From positions 62,001 to 126,000 of the forward strand of contig NZ_MSIG01000013.1 of NCBI RefSeq assembly GCF_001927285.1: a stretch of DNA of 64,000 nucleotides, read 5' to 3'. This DNA is from Mongoliimonas terrestris (GTDB lineage Bacteria > Pseudomonadota > Alphaproteobacteria > Rhizobiales > Pleomorphomonadaceae). Numbering within the stretch: the stretch's first letter is position 1; every line of letters begins with the position of its first letter. The translations under genes were made by a program, and so were the position numbers. The notes under the pieces are model-generated. The model saw only the letters and a list, made by a program, of their open reading frames with translations, was not told the origin of the DNA and ran no database searches. Shown piece by piece: positions 17,843 through 26,965 of the stretch.

Positions 17843-20046
17843 GCCGCCACCTCTTCAACGCTGGGTCGGGTCCCGGTCGGGACCATCAGGGCCTGCATGG
17901 TGTCGCCCCAGCGACAGGCATGCAGCCAGGAATTGTACTGGGACGTGACGCCCCGCATGTAGTCGGTGCTCGCCTTGATGGACCGCCGCTCCAGGTGGTA
18001 GAGCTCGGCCGCCGGCACGTAGCGGATGGCCTGGCCTTCGGCGCGCATCTTCAGGCAGAGGTCGCTGTCCTCGTAATCGCCGATCACATAGTCCTCCGTG
18101 AAGCCGCCGACGCGCTCGAAGAGGGCGCGGGTGGTGACCACGCAGGCGCCGGTGATGGCCGGCACGTCGCGCTCCGCGTCGGCCGGCGCGTAGTGGCGCG
18201 GCATGCCCTTGTGGAAGTGGTGGTTGTGCCAGCGGCCGCGGTGGTCGCGGGCGAAATACATGCCAGCGTGCTGGATGCTGTCGTCCTCGAAGAGGAGCTT
18301 CGGCCCGACCGCGCCGACGCCGCTGCGGCCGAGCCGCTGGGCCAGCATGCCGAGCCAGCCGGGCTCGATCGGGATCACGTCGGAGTTGAGGAGCGCCAGG
18401 AGGGCGCCGCGCGCGACTGCGGCGCCGCGATTGCAGGCGGGCGCGTAGCCGCCGTTGCGGGGCATCACCACCAGCGTCAGCGGCAGACCGTAGACGAGGT
18501 GGAGGCCGGTGAGGAGATGATCCACCTCCTCGGCCTGCTCGGGGCTGTCGAGCACGTAGATGATCTCCGCCTTGGCGGCGATCTGCGGGTCGGAGGCGAA
18601 GGCCGCGACCTGGAACTTGAGGAAGTCCATGACCTTGTAGAGCGGGATCACCAGCGAGGCGAGGGGCCGCTCCACCGGGGTGCCGATGCGCCGGACCGTG
18701 GGCGTGCCGATGTCCGCCACGAGGCGGCGCTGCAGGTCCCCGAGGACCGGGGCGAGGCAGCCGGCGAGCACCTGGTCGTCGAGGGCTTGCGGCGGCACGG
18801 CGCGGAGCGCCAGGGCGCGCGCCTCGCCGACGTCGACCGGCTGCGGCTCCGGCACCAGCAGGTGACGGGCGCCGGACTTCAGCTCCAGGAGAAAGCGCGG
18901 CTGGAGAAGCGGCGCGCGGGCGCCCGGCACGAAGGCCGTGAAGCCGGTGGCGGGCTGGCGGTCGCCGGCGGCGGTCTCCATGAAGCCCGGATAGGTGTGG
19001 AGGGTGTCGTCGAGCGGGCGCGGGGTCTCGCCGGCGTCGAGCAGGTAGAGCCGCGACACAAAGCGGCCCGGATCGCGGAACCAGCCGGAGGCGAGCAGCC
19101 CGGCCGACGACGAAACGGCGAGTTCCACCTGGGCGGCCGGCAGGCCCTGGCCGCCGACCACGCGGCGCGGCTCGATCGGGCAGCGGAGCTGGAACTCCAC
19201 GGCCGCGGCCCGGGCGGGGGCGGAGCGCCGGTCGAGGGCGGCGATGATCCATTCGCGAAGGCCGGGGTCGCGGTCCGGCCGGTTGCGCCACCAGGTCTCC
19301 AGGGCGGCATCGCGATCACCGCGCACCAGGCGGCGCACGAGAAGGCCCTGGTCGGCCCGGAGCACCAGCCATTCGTCGCCGCCGGGCGCATCCGGCAGGT
19401 CGACGAGAAGTCGATGGGTGCGGCGGCCCTCGACCGCGCGGCGGTCGACGGTGATGTCGGCCTTCAGCGCTTGGACGCCGGCGGCGGAGACCAGATGGCA
19501 GGCCTTCAGCTTTTCGATCGGCGCGGAGGCGGCGACCTCGACGAGGGCCATGCCGCCGGTGCGGGCGACCACCGGGGCGTTGGCCCGCTCGCCAGCGAGC
19601 GTGCGGGCGAGGCGCGCGGCAAAGGCCGCGTAGCTGCGGCTCGTCTTCAGGCGGAAGAGGCTCGGCCAGCTGTCCAGGAGGGCTGCGGCCAGCGACAGGC
19701 GGGCGGGCGGCGCGAGGTCGCGGAAGAGCGCGACGGGATCGACGACGCGGCTCTCGGCGCGCACCGCCTGCACCTCCACCCGGGCGCCGGCCATGCCGGT
19801 GCGCACGATCAGCGAGGCTTGCGCCTCGGCCGGGCGCGGCAGCGCCACCACCACGCGGACGCGGCCGTCGGCGAGCGGCAGGCGCACGGAGGCGGACCGG
19901 CCGATCGGCTCGCCGAAGCTGCCTTCGACAGCCGTCGACTCTTCCGGCTGTGCCGGCAGGGTCCAGACGACGAGCGCCACTTCGGCGCAGAGGAGACCCA
20001 GCACGGGCTGGTCGGTTTCGGCTGCGATCAGGTCCCTGTCGGCCAT
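17839..20046 (-). CDS. Glycosyltransferase family 2 with N-terminal accessory region
   Basis: A 735-residue protein. Residues about 440-700 are a GT-A family 2 domain: LASLVIPLYK, MPRNGGYAPACNRGAAVARG, LLNSDVIPIEPGWL (the DxD equivalent is degenerate, NSDV), and ITGACVVTTRALFERVGGF with GDYEDSDLCLK, which carries the catalytic acidic residue. The first about 420 residues are not recognised, but a segment GLLASGWFRDPGRFV resembles modules in two neighbouring proteins. It is the first gene of the leftward glycosylation block, 70 bp downstream of the RTX gene. Confidence 0.9.
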   Translation of the reverse strand: MADRDLIAAETDQPVLGLLCAEVALVVWTLPAQPEESTAVEGSFGEPIGRSASVRLPLADGRVRVVVALPRPAEAQASLIVRTGMAGARVEVQAVRAESRVVDPVALFRDLAPPARLSLAAALLDSWPSLFRLKTSRSYAAFAARLARTLAGERANAPVVARTGGMALVEVAASAPIEKLKACHLVSAAGVQALKADITVDRRAVEGRRTHRLLVDLPDAPGGDEWLVLRADQGLLVRRLVRGDRDAALETWWRNRPDRDPGLREWIIAALDRRSAPARAAAVEFQLRCPIEPRRVVGGQGLPAAQVELAVSSSAGLLASGWFRDPGRFVSRLYLLDAGETPRPLDDTLHTYPGFMETAAGDRQPATGFTAFVPGARAPLLQPRFLLELKSGARHLLVPEPQPVDVGEARALALRAVPPQALDDQVLAGCLAPVLGDLQRRLVADIGTPTVRRIGTPVERPLASLVIPLYKVMDFLKFQVAAFASDPQIAAKAEIIYVLDSPEQAEEVDHLLTGLHLVYGLPLTLVVMPRNGGYAPACNRGAAVARGALLALLNSDVIPIEPGWLGMLAQRLGRSGVGAVGPKLLFEDDSIQHAGMYFARDHRGRWHNHHFHKGMPRHYAPADAERDVPAITGACVVTTRALFERVGGFTEDYVIGDYEDSDLCLKMRAEGQAIRYVPAAELYHLERRSIKASTDYMRGVTSQYNSWLHACRWGDTMQALMVPTGTRPSVEEVAA

Positions 20047-20115
20047 GAACTCTCCCCGTCAGGCATGCGGCTGGGTGGCGCTCCCTCGTGAGGGAGACGC
20101 CCGTTCGGTTCAGCG

Positions 20116-20775
20116 TCAGGAGACGATGAAGTAGGCGCTCGGATTGCTCTGCACGTCGTCCACGTCGACGTTCTTGAGAACGATGCTGTCGCCGTTGCCG
20201 AGATCGATCACGGTGCTGCCGTTGACGCCGACGGCGCGAGCCGCGATGTCGTCGGCCGACGCGATGCCGGTGCCGTTGATGTCGCTGTCGATCTGCAGCA
20301 GGTCGTCACCGACGGTGAAGTCGATGATGACGTCGTTGCCGCCGCCGCCGGAGAAGACGAACACGTCCTGGCCGGCGCCGCCGGAGACGATGTCATTGCC
20401 GGCACCGCCGTCGATGATGTCGTTGCCGAGGCCGCCCTGCAGGATGTCGGCGCCATTTCCGCCATAGAGCAGGTCGTTGCCGGTACCACCGGTGAGCGTG
20501 TCCTTGCCGTCGCCGCCAGCCAGGAAATCGTCGCCGGCGCCACCCATCAGGGTGTCGTCGCCGCCGTCACCCGACAGGAAGTCGCTTCCGTCGCCGCCGC
20601 TGAGAACGTCGTTTCCGTCCTCACCGAACAGCATGTCGTCTCCGGCATTGCCGAAAAGGGCGTCCGCCCCTTCGCCACCGAACACGATGTCCGATCCAGC
20701 ACGCGCGAAGATCGCGTCCGTGAACTGGGACCCGAGGAGGGTGTCGTCAAAGGCACCGCCTTCGAGAGTTGCCAT
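20116..20775 (-). CDS. Small RTX calcium-binding repeat protein
   Basis: A 219-residue acidic protein made largely of glycine-rich nonapeptides of the GGxGxDxLx type, such as GGDGSDFLS and GGAGNDIVS, running from about residue 12 to 145. In known RTX proteins these bind Ca2+ and fold outside the cell as a beta roll. There is no N-terminal signal and no enzymatic domain. The C-terminal about 70 residues end FIVS and presumably carry the type I secretion signal. AAGGAG sits six bases before the ATG. The HlyD and ABC genes nearby are the likely exporter. It may be a matrix or adhesion protein. Confidence 0.92.
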   Translation of the reverse strand: MATLEGGAFDDTLLGSQFTDAIFARAGSDIVFGGEGADALFGNAGDDMLFGEDGNDVLSGGDGSDFLSGDGGDDTLMGGAGDDFLAGGDGKDTLTGGTGNDLLYGGNGADILQGGLGNDIIDGGAGNDIVSGGAGQDVFVFSGGGGNDVIIDFTVGDDLLQIDSDINGTGIASADDIAARAVGVNGSTVIDLGNGDSIVLKNVDVDDVQSNPSAYFIVS

Positions 20776-21084
20776 GTCATGCTCCTTTGTTGCGCTGACC
20801 AGCGTCTCACTGGTCTCTCGGGCGTTCGTCCCTTATCCGGCGGTTTTGATCACCGCTCTTGTTCGCGATAATAGGAACCCGAAAGTAACAAGCAACAAAA
20901 ATCATTCTCGATAGAATATATGATAGATATTGATAAAGATGATTGGAACAAGAGATGTGTTTTAATTGCTTTTGCGTGTGGGTATTAGGGGTTTGTTTAC
21001 CAGAAAATTAGGCGGCACTGTAACAGTTATGGATGCACTGAGCGCGGAGGCGGGCCACAACGGCGCGGGTAAGGCGCAGTCGGT

Positions 21085-21111
21085 TGGATCCCGGCGTGCG
21101 ACGGGATGACG
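21085..21111. repeat. single REP-like unit (TGGATCCCGG...GGGATGACG)
   Basis: A 27-nt unit matching the type at 45304-45402 with a few changes in the centre. Only one arm is present here; its partner arm is missing or diverged. Confidence 0.65.
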
Positions 21112-21225
21112 GCCGAGGGTGGGGTGAGGTCGTGCGGCGGGACCGGGCGTGGTTGGCCAGCGGCGGGGCGGGTGCCCGGCGGCGGGCGGTCGGTGGTGCG
21201 AGGCCGGAGTCGCATCCTCGCCCAT

Positions 21226-21318
21226 CGTCATGGTTCGGTTCAGCCGGACCAGCCACGCATTCCAATACATCGCCCCGTGACGCATGCGTGGGTGATCCGC
21301 CTCAAGCGGGCCATGACG
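21226..21318. repeat. REP-like inverted doublet
   Basis: A 35-nt unit starting CGTCATGGTTCGGTTCAGCC (21226-21260) recurs in inverted orientation at 21284-21318 with 28 of 35 positions matching. The 93-bp element could fold into one long hairpin. A second doublet of the same family lies at 47721-47839. Confidence 0.8.
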
Positions 21319-21354
21319 ATCGAGGTGGCGGGTTTCTGCCGCAGGCGCTTGTCT

Positions 21355-22704
21355 TCACTCTTCCTTGAAGGCCTTGCCGAGGCTTTCGGTGAGGGGAGAG
21401 AGAAGGTAGTCGATGGCCTTGCGGGAGGAGTTGCGGATGGTGAGTTCGGCCGGCATGCCCGGATAGAGGGTGACCTTGGGCAGGGCCGCGAGGGCGTCCT
21501 CGGAGATTTCCGCGCGCACCACGTAGTAGGACGACCGGCTCGCCTCGTCGACCGTGCGGTCGGCGGCCACGAAGGTGAGCGTGCCGTCGACGGGCGGCAC
21601 CTTGGTGTAGGCGTAGCTGGTCAGCCGCACCTGCACGGCCTGTCCGGGCTTCACCATGTCGATGTCGCGCGGGTCGACCATGGCCTCCACCATCATCTTC
21701 TCGTTTTCCGGCACGATGTCGAGGATGGGCTGGCCCGGGGCCACCACGCTGCCGACCGTGCGCATCTGGATGTCCGCCACCACGCCGTCCTGGGGGGCGC
21801 GCACCTGCACGCGGCCGAGCACGTCGCTCGCCTGTTCGATCTTGTCGCGGAAGGCCTGGAGCTGGAGCCGGTTGTCCTGGAGCTCGCGGGCGACCTCGCT
21901 CTGCCATTCGGTCTCGATGCCGATGATCTCCAGTTCGGCGCCGGCCTTCGCCTGTTCGGCGCGGGCCCGGTTGGCGTCGTACTCGCCGGCGTCGCCGACG
22001 ACGGCGCTCGCCCGGGTCTCCAGTTCGGAGAGCTGGCTGCGGGTGGCAAAACCCTTGTCGACGAGCGAGCGGATGGAGCCGATCTGCTCCTCGAACAAAG
22101 CCTGCTGGCGCCGTGCCGCCGCGCTGCGGGCGGCGGCCGCCTCGGCCTCGGCGGAGAACTCGTCGATGCGCTTGCGCTGCACGTCGATCCGCCCCTCCTT
22201 GCTCTCGCGGCGGCGCTCGAACAGCCGGCGCTCGGTCTCCATGACGTCGGCGGTGAACGGATCGGTGGCGGAACGAAGAGCGGGCGGGAAGTCGATGACG
22301 GGCGCGTCGCGCTGCTCGGCGCGCAGCCGCGCCACCCGGGCCTCCAGGGCGATCATCTGGGCGGTGAGCTGGCTGAGCTCGGTGCGCGGGCGGGTGTCGT
22401 CGAGAAGCACCAGCGGCTGGCCGGCCTTTACCACGTCGCCCTCCTTGACGAGAAGCTCGTGCAGGATGCCACCTTCCAGGTGGCTGACGGTCTTGCGCTT
22501 GGTGTCGACGATCACGGTGCCGCCGGCGAGCGACGCGCTGTCGAGGCTGGCGCCGAAGCCCCAGGCGAGGAAGCCGCCGAAGGCGATTCCGATGACGAGC
22601 GAGCCGGCGAGGATCGGGCCGCGCAGGGACGGCAGCGGGTCGACCGGGTCCGGGCGCAGGGTGAAGACGTCCGCCGCGGCGGCCGGAAGGGTGCTGGCGC
22701 TCAT
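21355..22704 (-). CDS. HlyD-family membrane fusion protein of a type I secretion system
   Basis: A 449-residue adaptor. A single inner-membrane anchor lies near 30-52 (GPILAGSLVIGIAFGGFLAW). Next comes the lipoyl/barrel half-motif TVSHLEGGILHELLVKEGD, typical of PrtE/HlyD proteins, a long periplasmic coiled coil at about 100-290, and a C-terminal beta barrel ending in GMPAELTI. It bridges the ABC exporter to an outer-membrane channel. It starts six bases after the ABC gene stop, so the two form an operon. No TolC homologue is in the window. Confidence 0.93.
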   Translation of the reverse strand: MSASTLPAAAADVFTLRPDPVDPLPSLRGPILAGSLVIGIAFGGFLAWGFGASLDSASLAGGTVIVDTKRKTVSHLEGGILHELLVKEGDVVKAGQPLVLLDDTRPRTELSQLTAQMIALEARVARLRAEQRDAPVIDFPPALRSATDPFTADVMETERRLFERRRESKEGRIDVQRKRIDEFSAEAEAAAARSAAARRQQALFEEQIGSIRSLVDKGFATRSQLSELETRASAVVGDAGEYDANRARAEQAKAGAELEIIGIETEWQSEVARELQDNRLQLQAFRDKIEQASDVLGRVQVRAPQDGVVADIQMRTVGSVVAPGQPILDIVPENEKMMVEAMVDPRDIDMVKPGQAVQVRLTSYAYTKVPPVDGTLTFVAADRTVDEASRSSYYVVRAEISEDALAALPKVTLYPGMPAELTIRNSSRKAIDYLLSPLTESLGKAFKEE

Positions 22705-22710
22705 GGCGGA

Positions 22711-24441
22711 TCAGGCCTCCTTGAGGGCGGGGACGGCGGCGGCCGGGCGCAGGGGCTGCACCTTGCCGTCCCGGTCGACGGCGCCGGCGATGGCGGCGCG
22801 CGGGCCGAACTGCCAGCGCTGGCCCTTGTCGAGCACCAGGAGCGTGTCGGCCGCCTGCATAATGGACGGGCGGTGGGCGATCATCACCACGATGGAGCCG
22901 AGCGCCTTCATCTCGGTGATCGCGCGGATCAGCGCCGCCTCGCCCTCGGCGTCCAGATTGGCGTTCGGCTCGTCGAGGACGATCAGGCGCGGGTCGCCGT
23001 AGAGCGCGCGGGCGAGCGCGATGCGCTGCTTCTGGCCGCCGGAAAGGGTGAGCCGGCCGTCGCCGACCGGCGTGTCGTAGCCGAGCGGCAGGCGGCCGAT
23101 CATCTCGTGCACGCCGGCAAGCCGGGCGGCGCGGATGACGAGGGCCGGGTCCTCGTCGCGCATGCGGGCGATGTTCTCCCGGATGGTGCCGTCGAGGAGC
23201 GAGATGGACTGGGGCAGGTAGCCGACCGCCCGACCGAACGAGCCGCGCTCCCAGCCGTAGACGTTGTGGCCGCCGAGGAAGACTCCGCCGGAGGCAGGCT
23301 TCAGGGTGCCGACCAGCAGGCGGGCGAAGGTGGACTTGCCGGCCGCGGACGGGCCGATGACGCCGAGCACCTGGCCGGGCTCCAGGCGGAACTCCACGCC
23401 TTTGAGGAGGGCGACCGGGCTGCCGGGCACGCCGTAGACGAGGCCCTCCACCACGAGCGGCCCGTCGGGCAGCGGCAGCGGGGTGGTCTCGCGGACCGGA
23501 CGCCAGGCCTCGATGGTCTCGCGGATGCGGCCCCAGGCGGCGTCGGCGGAGCGCCACTGGCGCCAGTTCTCGATCATGCTGTCGAACGGCTGCAGCACCC
23601 GGCCCATGATGATGCTGGCCGCCACCATGGTGCCGGGGGAGACGAGGCCCTCGATCACCAGGATGGCGCCGAGCGCGATGGTAGCGATCTGCATGCCGTA
23701 GCGCACGGATCGCGAAAGAGCCGACACCGCCTTCGAACGGCGCGTGCCGCTGTCAAGGAGCAGCATGGCGGCGCGCTGGGCCCGCTCCCAGCGGCGGGCG
23801 ACGGCGGGCAGCATGCCCATGGCGTCGATCACCTCGGCCTGACGAAGGGCGCCGGCGATGCGGCCGGTGGCCTCCACCTGGGCCTCGTTGGCTTCCTTGA
23901 GGGTCTGCTTGGAGAGAAGATCCGCCACGATGCTGAGCGCCATCACGGCCACCGCCGACAGGAAGGCGACGAGGCCGTAGAGCGGGTGAAGGAGGGTGAG
24001 GACGCCCATGAAGATGGGCGACCAGATGGCCTCCATGGGCGCGCCCACCGCATTGCCGGTGATGAAGCCGCGCACCTCGGAAAGGTCGCGGAGCGCCTGG
24101 CTGGCCTTGCCGAGCCCGTCCTGCTGGGCGGCGCCGAGGGCGGCCTCCAGGGTCGGCAGGTTGAGCTGGCGGATCAGCCGGTTGCCGAGCACCAGGAAGG
24201 TGCTGGAGCGGATGTATTCCAGAAGGCCGTAGGTGACGAGCGCGCCCATGGCGAGCAGCGTCAGCATGGTGAGGGTGTCGTAGCTGCGGCTGTTGATCAC
24301 CCGGTCGTGGGTCTGCAGCATGTAGAGCGGCACCGCCAGCTGCAGGATGTTGATGAAGGCGCTGAGAACGCCCGCCCACAGGAGCCCGCGCATGAACACG
24401 CGGCGCCCCTCGGTGATCGCCACGGCCGTGTCATTCGCCAT
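22711..24441 (-). CDS. Type I secretion ABC permease/ATPase (PrtD-like)
   Basis: A 576-residue half-transporter of usual PrtD/RTX-exporter length, without a peptidase domain. The N-terminal about 320 residues are a six-helix exporter domain (LLWAGVLSAFINILQLAVPL is helix 1). The nucleotide-binding domain has Walker A GPSAAGKST, signature LSGGQKQR and Walker B RLIVLDEPNANLD. It probably exports the RTX protein encoded 1.9 kb downstream on the same strand. First gene of the operon; its promoter must lie in 24442-24719. Confidence 0.94.
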   Translation of the reverse strand: MANDTAVAITEGRRVFMRGLLWAGVLSAFINILQLAVPLYMLQTHDRVINSRSYDTLTMLTLLAMGALVTYGLLEYIRSSTFLVLGNRLIRQLNLPTLEAALGAAQQDGLGKASQALRDLSEVRGFITGNAVGAPMEAIWSPIFMGVLTLLHPLYGLVAFLSAVAVMALSIVADLLSKQTLKEANEAQVEATGRIAGALRQAEVIDAMGMLPAVARRWERAQRAAMLLLDSGTRRSKAVSALSRSVRYGMQIATIALGAILVIEGLVSPGTMVAASIIMGRVLQPFDSMIENWRQWRSADAAWGRIRETIEAWRPVRETTPLPLPDGPLVVEGLVYGVPGSPVALLKGVEFRLEPGQVLGVIGPSAAGKSTFARLLVGTLKPASGGVFLGGHNVYGWERGSFGRAVGYLPQSISLLDGTIRENIARMRDEDPALVIRAARLAGVHEMIGRLPLGYDTPVGDGRLTLSGGQKQRIALARALYGDPRLIVLDEPNANLDAEGEAALIRAITEMKALGSIVVMIAHRPSIMQAADTLLVLDKGQRWQFGPRAAIAGAVDRDGKVQPLRPAAAVPALKEA

Positions 24442-24719
24442 CCGGATGCGCCTCGTTCTGTCTGTCCACGTGTCCAGCGCGACCAGTAGAACTGAATAGG
24501 ATTTTCGCTAAATTGAGCAAAAAAGCTCTCTTAACCAGAGTACGCACTGAACAATTCATTTATGGACTAAGCAGACGGCATAGGCAATCATCTGTGACGA
24601 AACCAACGCGGCTGGTTTAAAGAAAGAATGCCTGTAAAATTTGAAAGAATACACTGCACGGGTGGACGCATCGCGGACGGTTGCGGGCTGACGTCCGCGG
24701 TTTTCGGGCTAATTCCGGC
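24442..24719. promoter_or_regulatory. AT-rich divergent intergenic region
   Basis: A 278-bp region between the divergent ABC exporter and GT4 genes, distinctly richer in A and T than its surroundings (about 24480-24660). It must hold both promoters. I cannot assign -35/-10 elements with confidence. Confidence 0.45.
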
Positions 24720-25955
24720 ATGAGAGTGCTGTTCATCCATCGGTCGGGACCCGGCCAGTTCCTGCATCTGGCCCGCCACTTGGCAGACCGCGGCGACGGG
24801 GTGACGCTGCTCTGCGAGCGCGTGGACCGGCCGCTCGGCGACGTGCGGGTGCTGCTGCACGGGACCGAGGCGCCTGCCCGGGCGAGGACGGCGACGGGCG
24901 CGGCGGTGGACTATCACGTGCGGCTCGGCGAGCGGGTGGCCGTCGCCATCGACCGGATGGTGCGCAGGGAGGGACCGCCGGACGTGGTGGTGGGGCACGC
25001 GGGCTGGGGCAGCCTGCTCTTCGTCAAGGACGTGCTACCGGCGACCCCGGCGCTCGCCTATTGCGAATACTACTACCGGCCGAGCGGCGCCGACATGGGC
25101 TTCGACCCGGCCGACCCGGTGACGGCGGAGGATCGCCGGCGGCTGCGGGCGCGCAACCTCGCCCAGACCGCCACGCTCTCGGCTGTGGAAGCGGGATTGA
25201 GCCCGACCCGCTGGCAGCGCGACCTCTACCCGGCCGAATACCGCCCGAAGATCGGCCTCTGCCACGACGGGATCGATACCGACGTCTGCCGACCCGACCC
25301 GACCGCGCGCTTCACCCTGCCGGACGGGCGGGTGCTGGACCGCACGGCCCCGGTGGTGACCTTCGCGGCCCGCGACCTGGAGCCCTACCGGGGCTTTCCG
25401 CAGTTCATGCGGGCGGCGGCGAAGGTGGCGGCGCGCCATCCGGCGGCGACCTTCGTGGTGGCCGGCGGCGACGGGGTGAGCTATGGCCGCAAGGCGCCGG
25501 ACGGCCGATCGTGGCGCGCGGTGATGCTGGAGGAGACGGGCATCGATCCGTCCCGCATCCACTTCGTCGGCACCCTCCCCCACGCGGACCTGATCCGCCT
25601 CTTCCAGGTGACGACCGCCCACGTCTACTTCACCTATCCGTTCGTGCTCTCCTGGTCGATGCTGGAGGCGATGGCGACGGGCGCGCTCGTGGTCGGTTCG
25701 GCGACGGCTCCGGTGGAGGAGTTTGTGGCGGACGGTCGGAACGGCCTGCTCGCCGGCTTCTTCGACCCGGACGCCCTCGCCGACCAGCTGATGGAGGTGC
25801 TCGCCCGGCCGGCGGCGTTCGACGGCCTAAGGGCCGAGGCGCGCCGGACGGTGCAGGCACGGGCCGATCTCGCCACCTCGCTCGCCCGGCTCACGGGCGG
25901 GATCGAGCGGCTGGCGGGGCGCCGCCCGCGCGGCTTTGCGGCGGCGGCGGAATGA
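24720..25955 (+). CDS. Glycosyltransferase family 4
   Basis: A 411-residue GT-B enzyme. The N-terminal domain starts MRVLFIHRSGPGQFLHLARHLADRGD and has VVVGHAGWGSLLFVKDVLP and LAYCEYYYRP, resembling the Glyco_trans_4_3-type acceptor domain. The donor domain carries the TFAARDLEPYRGFPQFMRAA segment and a WSMLEAMATGALVVGS stretch. The ATG at 24720 is preferred to one 39 bases upstream because it puts the first beta strand at the N-terminus. It is alone on this strand and converges on the sugar-binding protein gene 30 bases away. Confidence 0.9.
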   Translation: MRVLFIHRSGPGQFLHLARHLADRGDGVTLLCERVDRPLGDVRVLLHGTEAPARARTATGAAVDYHVRLGERVAVAIDRMVRREGPPDVVVGHAGWGSLLFVKDVLPATPALAYCEYYYRPSGADMGFDPADPVTAEDRRRLRARNLAQTATLSAVEAGLSPTRWQRDLYPAEYRPKIGLCHDGIDTDVCRPDPTARFTLPDGRVLDRTAPVVTFAARDLEPYRGFPQFMRAAAKVAARHPAATFVVAGGDGVSYGRKAPDGRSWRAVMLEETGIDPSRIHFVGTLPHADLIRLFQVTTAHVYFTYPFVLSWSMLEAMATGALVVGSATAPVEEFVADGRNGLLAGFFDPDALADQLMEVLARPAAFDGLRAEARRTVQARADLATSLARLTGGIERLAGRRPRGFAAAAE

Positions 25956-25985
25956 CGCCGGCTTTGGACCGGGCGGAAGGGTCGG

Positions 25986-26960
25986 TCAGGGCCGCTTCAC
26001 GTGGAGGTCGCTGGCGATGACGATCCACTTGGGGAAGTCGCGGCGCCCCTTCAGATAAGCCTGCACCACGTCGAAGATCTCGCCGCCGATGTCGGCCTTG
26101 AGCTCCACGGTGGCATTGAGAATGCCGGCCTCGACGGCCTGGCGGGCCGGTTCGACCGCGTCGACCGACACCGTCAGGGGCCGTCGGCCCGGCTCCAGGC
26201 CGACGGCCGTCATGGCCTCGATGGCGCCGAACATCATGTCGTCGTTGTGGGCGAAAACCGCACAGAGCGGCGGGCCTTGGCCGCGATCCGCCAGCAGCCG
26301 CTCCATGGCGGCCCGGCCGCCCGCGCGGGTGAAGTTGCCGGCGGTCGCGCCGACCACCCGCATGTCCGGGAACTCGGCGATGATCGCCGCGAACCCACGC
26401 TTGCGTTCCACCGCCGCGGCGGAACCGGCCGTGCCCTCCAGTTCCAGGATGCTGCAGCGGCCGCGGCTTTCCTGGGCGAGCCAGGCGGCGGCGAGCTTGC
26501 CCTCCAGGTTGAAGTTGGCGGCGATGCGGGCGACGTAGAGGCTTGGGTCCGCGTCCACGGCGCGGTCGACGATGAAGACCGGAATGGCGGCGGTCTTGGC
26601 CTCCTCGAGCACGTCGGTCCAGCCGGAAAGCACCACGGGGGCGATCACGATGGCATCCACCCCCTGCCGGATGAAGTCGCGGACGGCGGCGACCTGCCGG
26701 CCCGGGTCGCCTTCGGCGTTGAAGAGCATGAGATCGATGGCCCGCGCCGCGGCCTCGTGCATGACGCTGGCGGTGAAAGTGCGGCGCCAATCGCTTTCGC
26801 TTCCCACCTGGGCGAAACCCACCGTCTGGGCGAGACCGGCGGACGGCGACCCGACCAGGGCCGCGAGGATTGCCAGGAGCGCGAGGATGGTCCGGACCGA
26901 CCGGGCGCCAAGCGCGAGGATCAGGAGACGGCAGGCGGCGGTGGGCACGGCAATCCTCAT
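25986..26960 (-). CDS. YtfQ-like periplasmic sugar-binding protein
   Basis: A 324-residue periplasmic binding protein. The signal peptide is long, with hydrophobic TILALLAILAALVGSPSAGLAQ and cleavage near 45. The mature start TVGFAQVGSESDWRR closely resembles galactofuranose-binding YtfQ, and GVDAIVIAPVVLSGW and NDDMMFGAIEAM fit the same type-1 fold. No ABC permease or ATPase gene adjoins. Instead it starts five bases after the stop of the GGDEF-EAL gene, which suggests a role as a ligand sensor for that protein. The ligand is inferred from similarity only. Confidence 0.85.
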   Translation of the reverse strand: MRIAVPTAACRLLILALGARSVRTILALLAILAALVGSPSAGLAQTVGFAQVGSESDWRRTFTASVMHEAAARAIDLMLFNAEGDPGRQVAAVRDFIRQGVDAIVIAPVVLSGWTDVLEEAKTAAIPVFIVDRAVDADPSLYVARIAANFNLEGKLAAAWLAQESRGRCSILELEGTAGSAAAVERKRGFAAIIAEFPDMRVVGATAGNFTRAGGRAAMERLLADRGQGPPLCAVFAHNDDMMFGAIEAMTAVGLEPGRRPLTVSVDAVEPARQAVEAGILNATVELKADIGGEIFDVVQAYLKGRRDFPKWIVIASDLHVKRP

Positions 26961-26965
26961 GACGG

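Larger units (their letters stand above)
20776..21354. other. 579-bp intergenic region with AT-rich half and repeats
   Basis: The part next to the RTX gene (about 20870-21000) is clearly AT-rich and probably holds its promoter. From about 21085 it carries two REP-like families: one copy of the TGGATCCCGG...GGGATGACG type at 21085-21111 and an inverted doublet at 21226-21318. Short open frames here show no protein-like features. Confidence 0.6.

Noticed and set aside
25986..26960. Sugar ABC transporter operon
   Set aside because: Only the binding protein is present; both flanks are occupied by non-transport genes.
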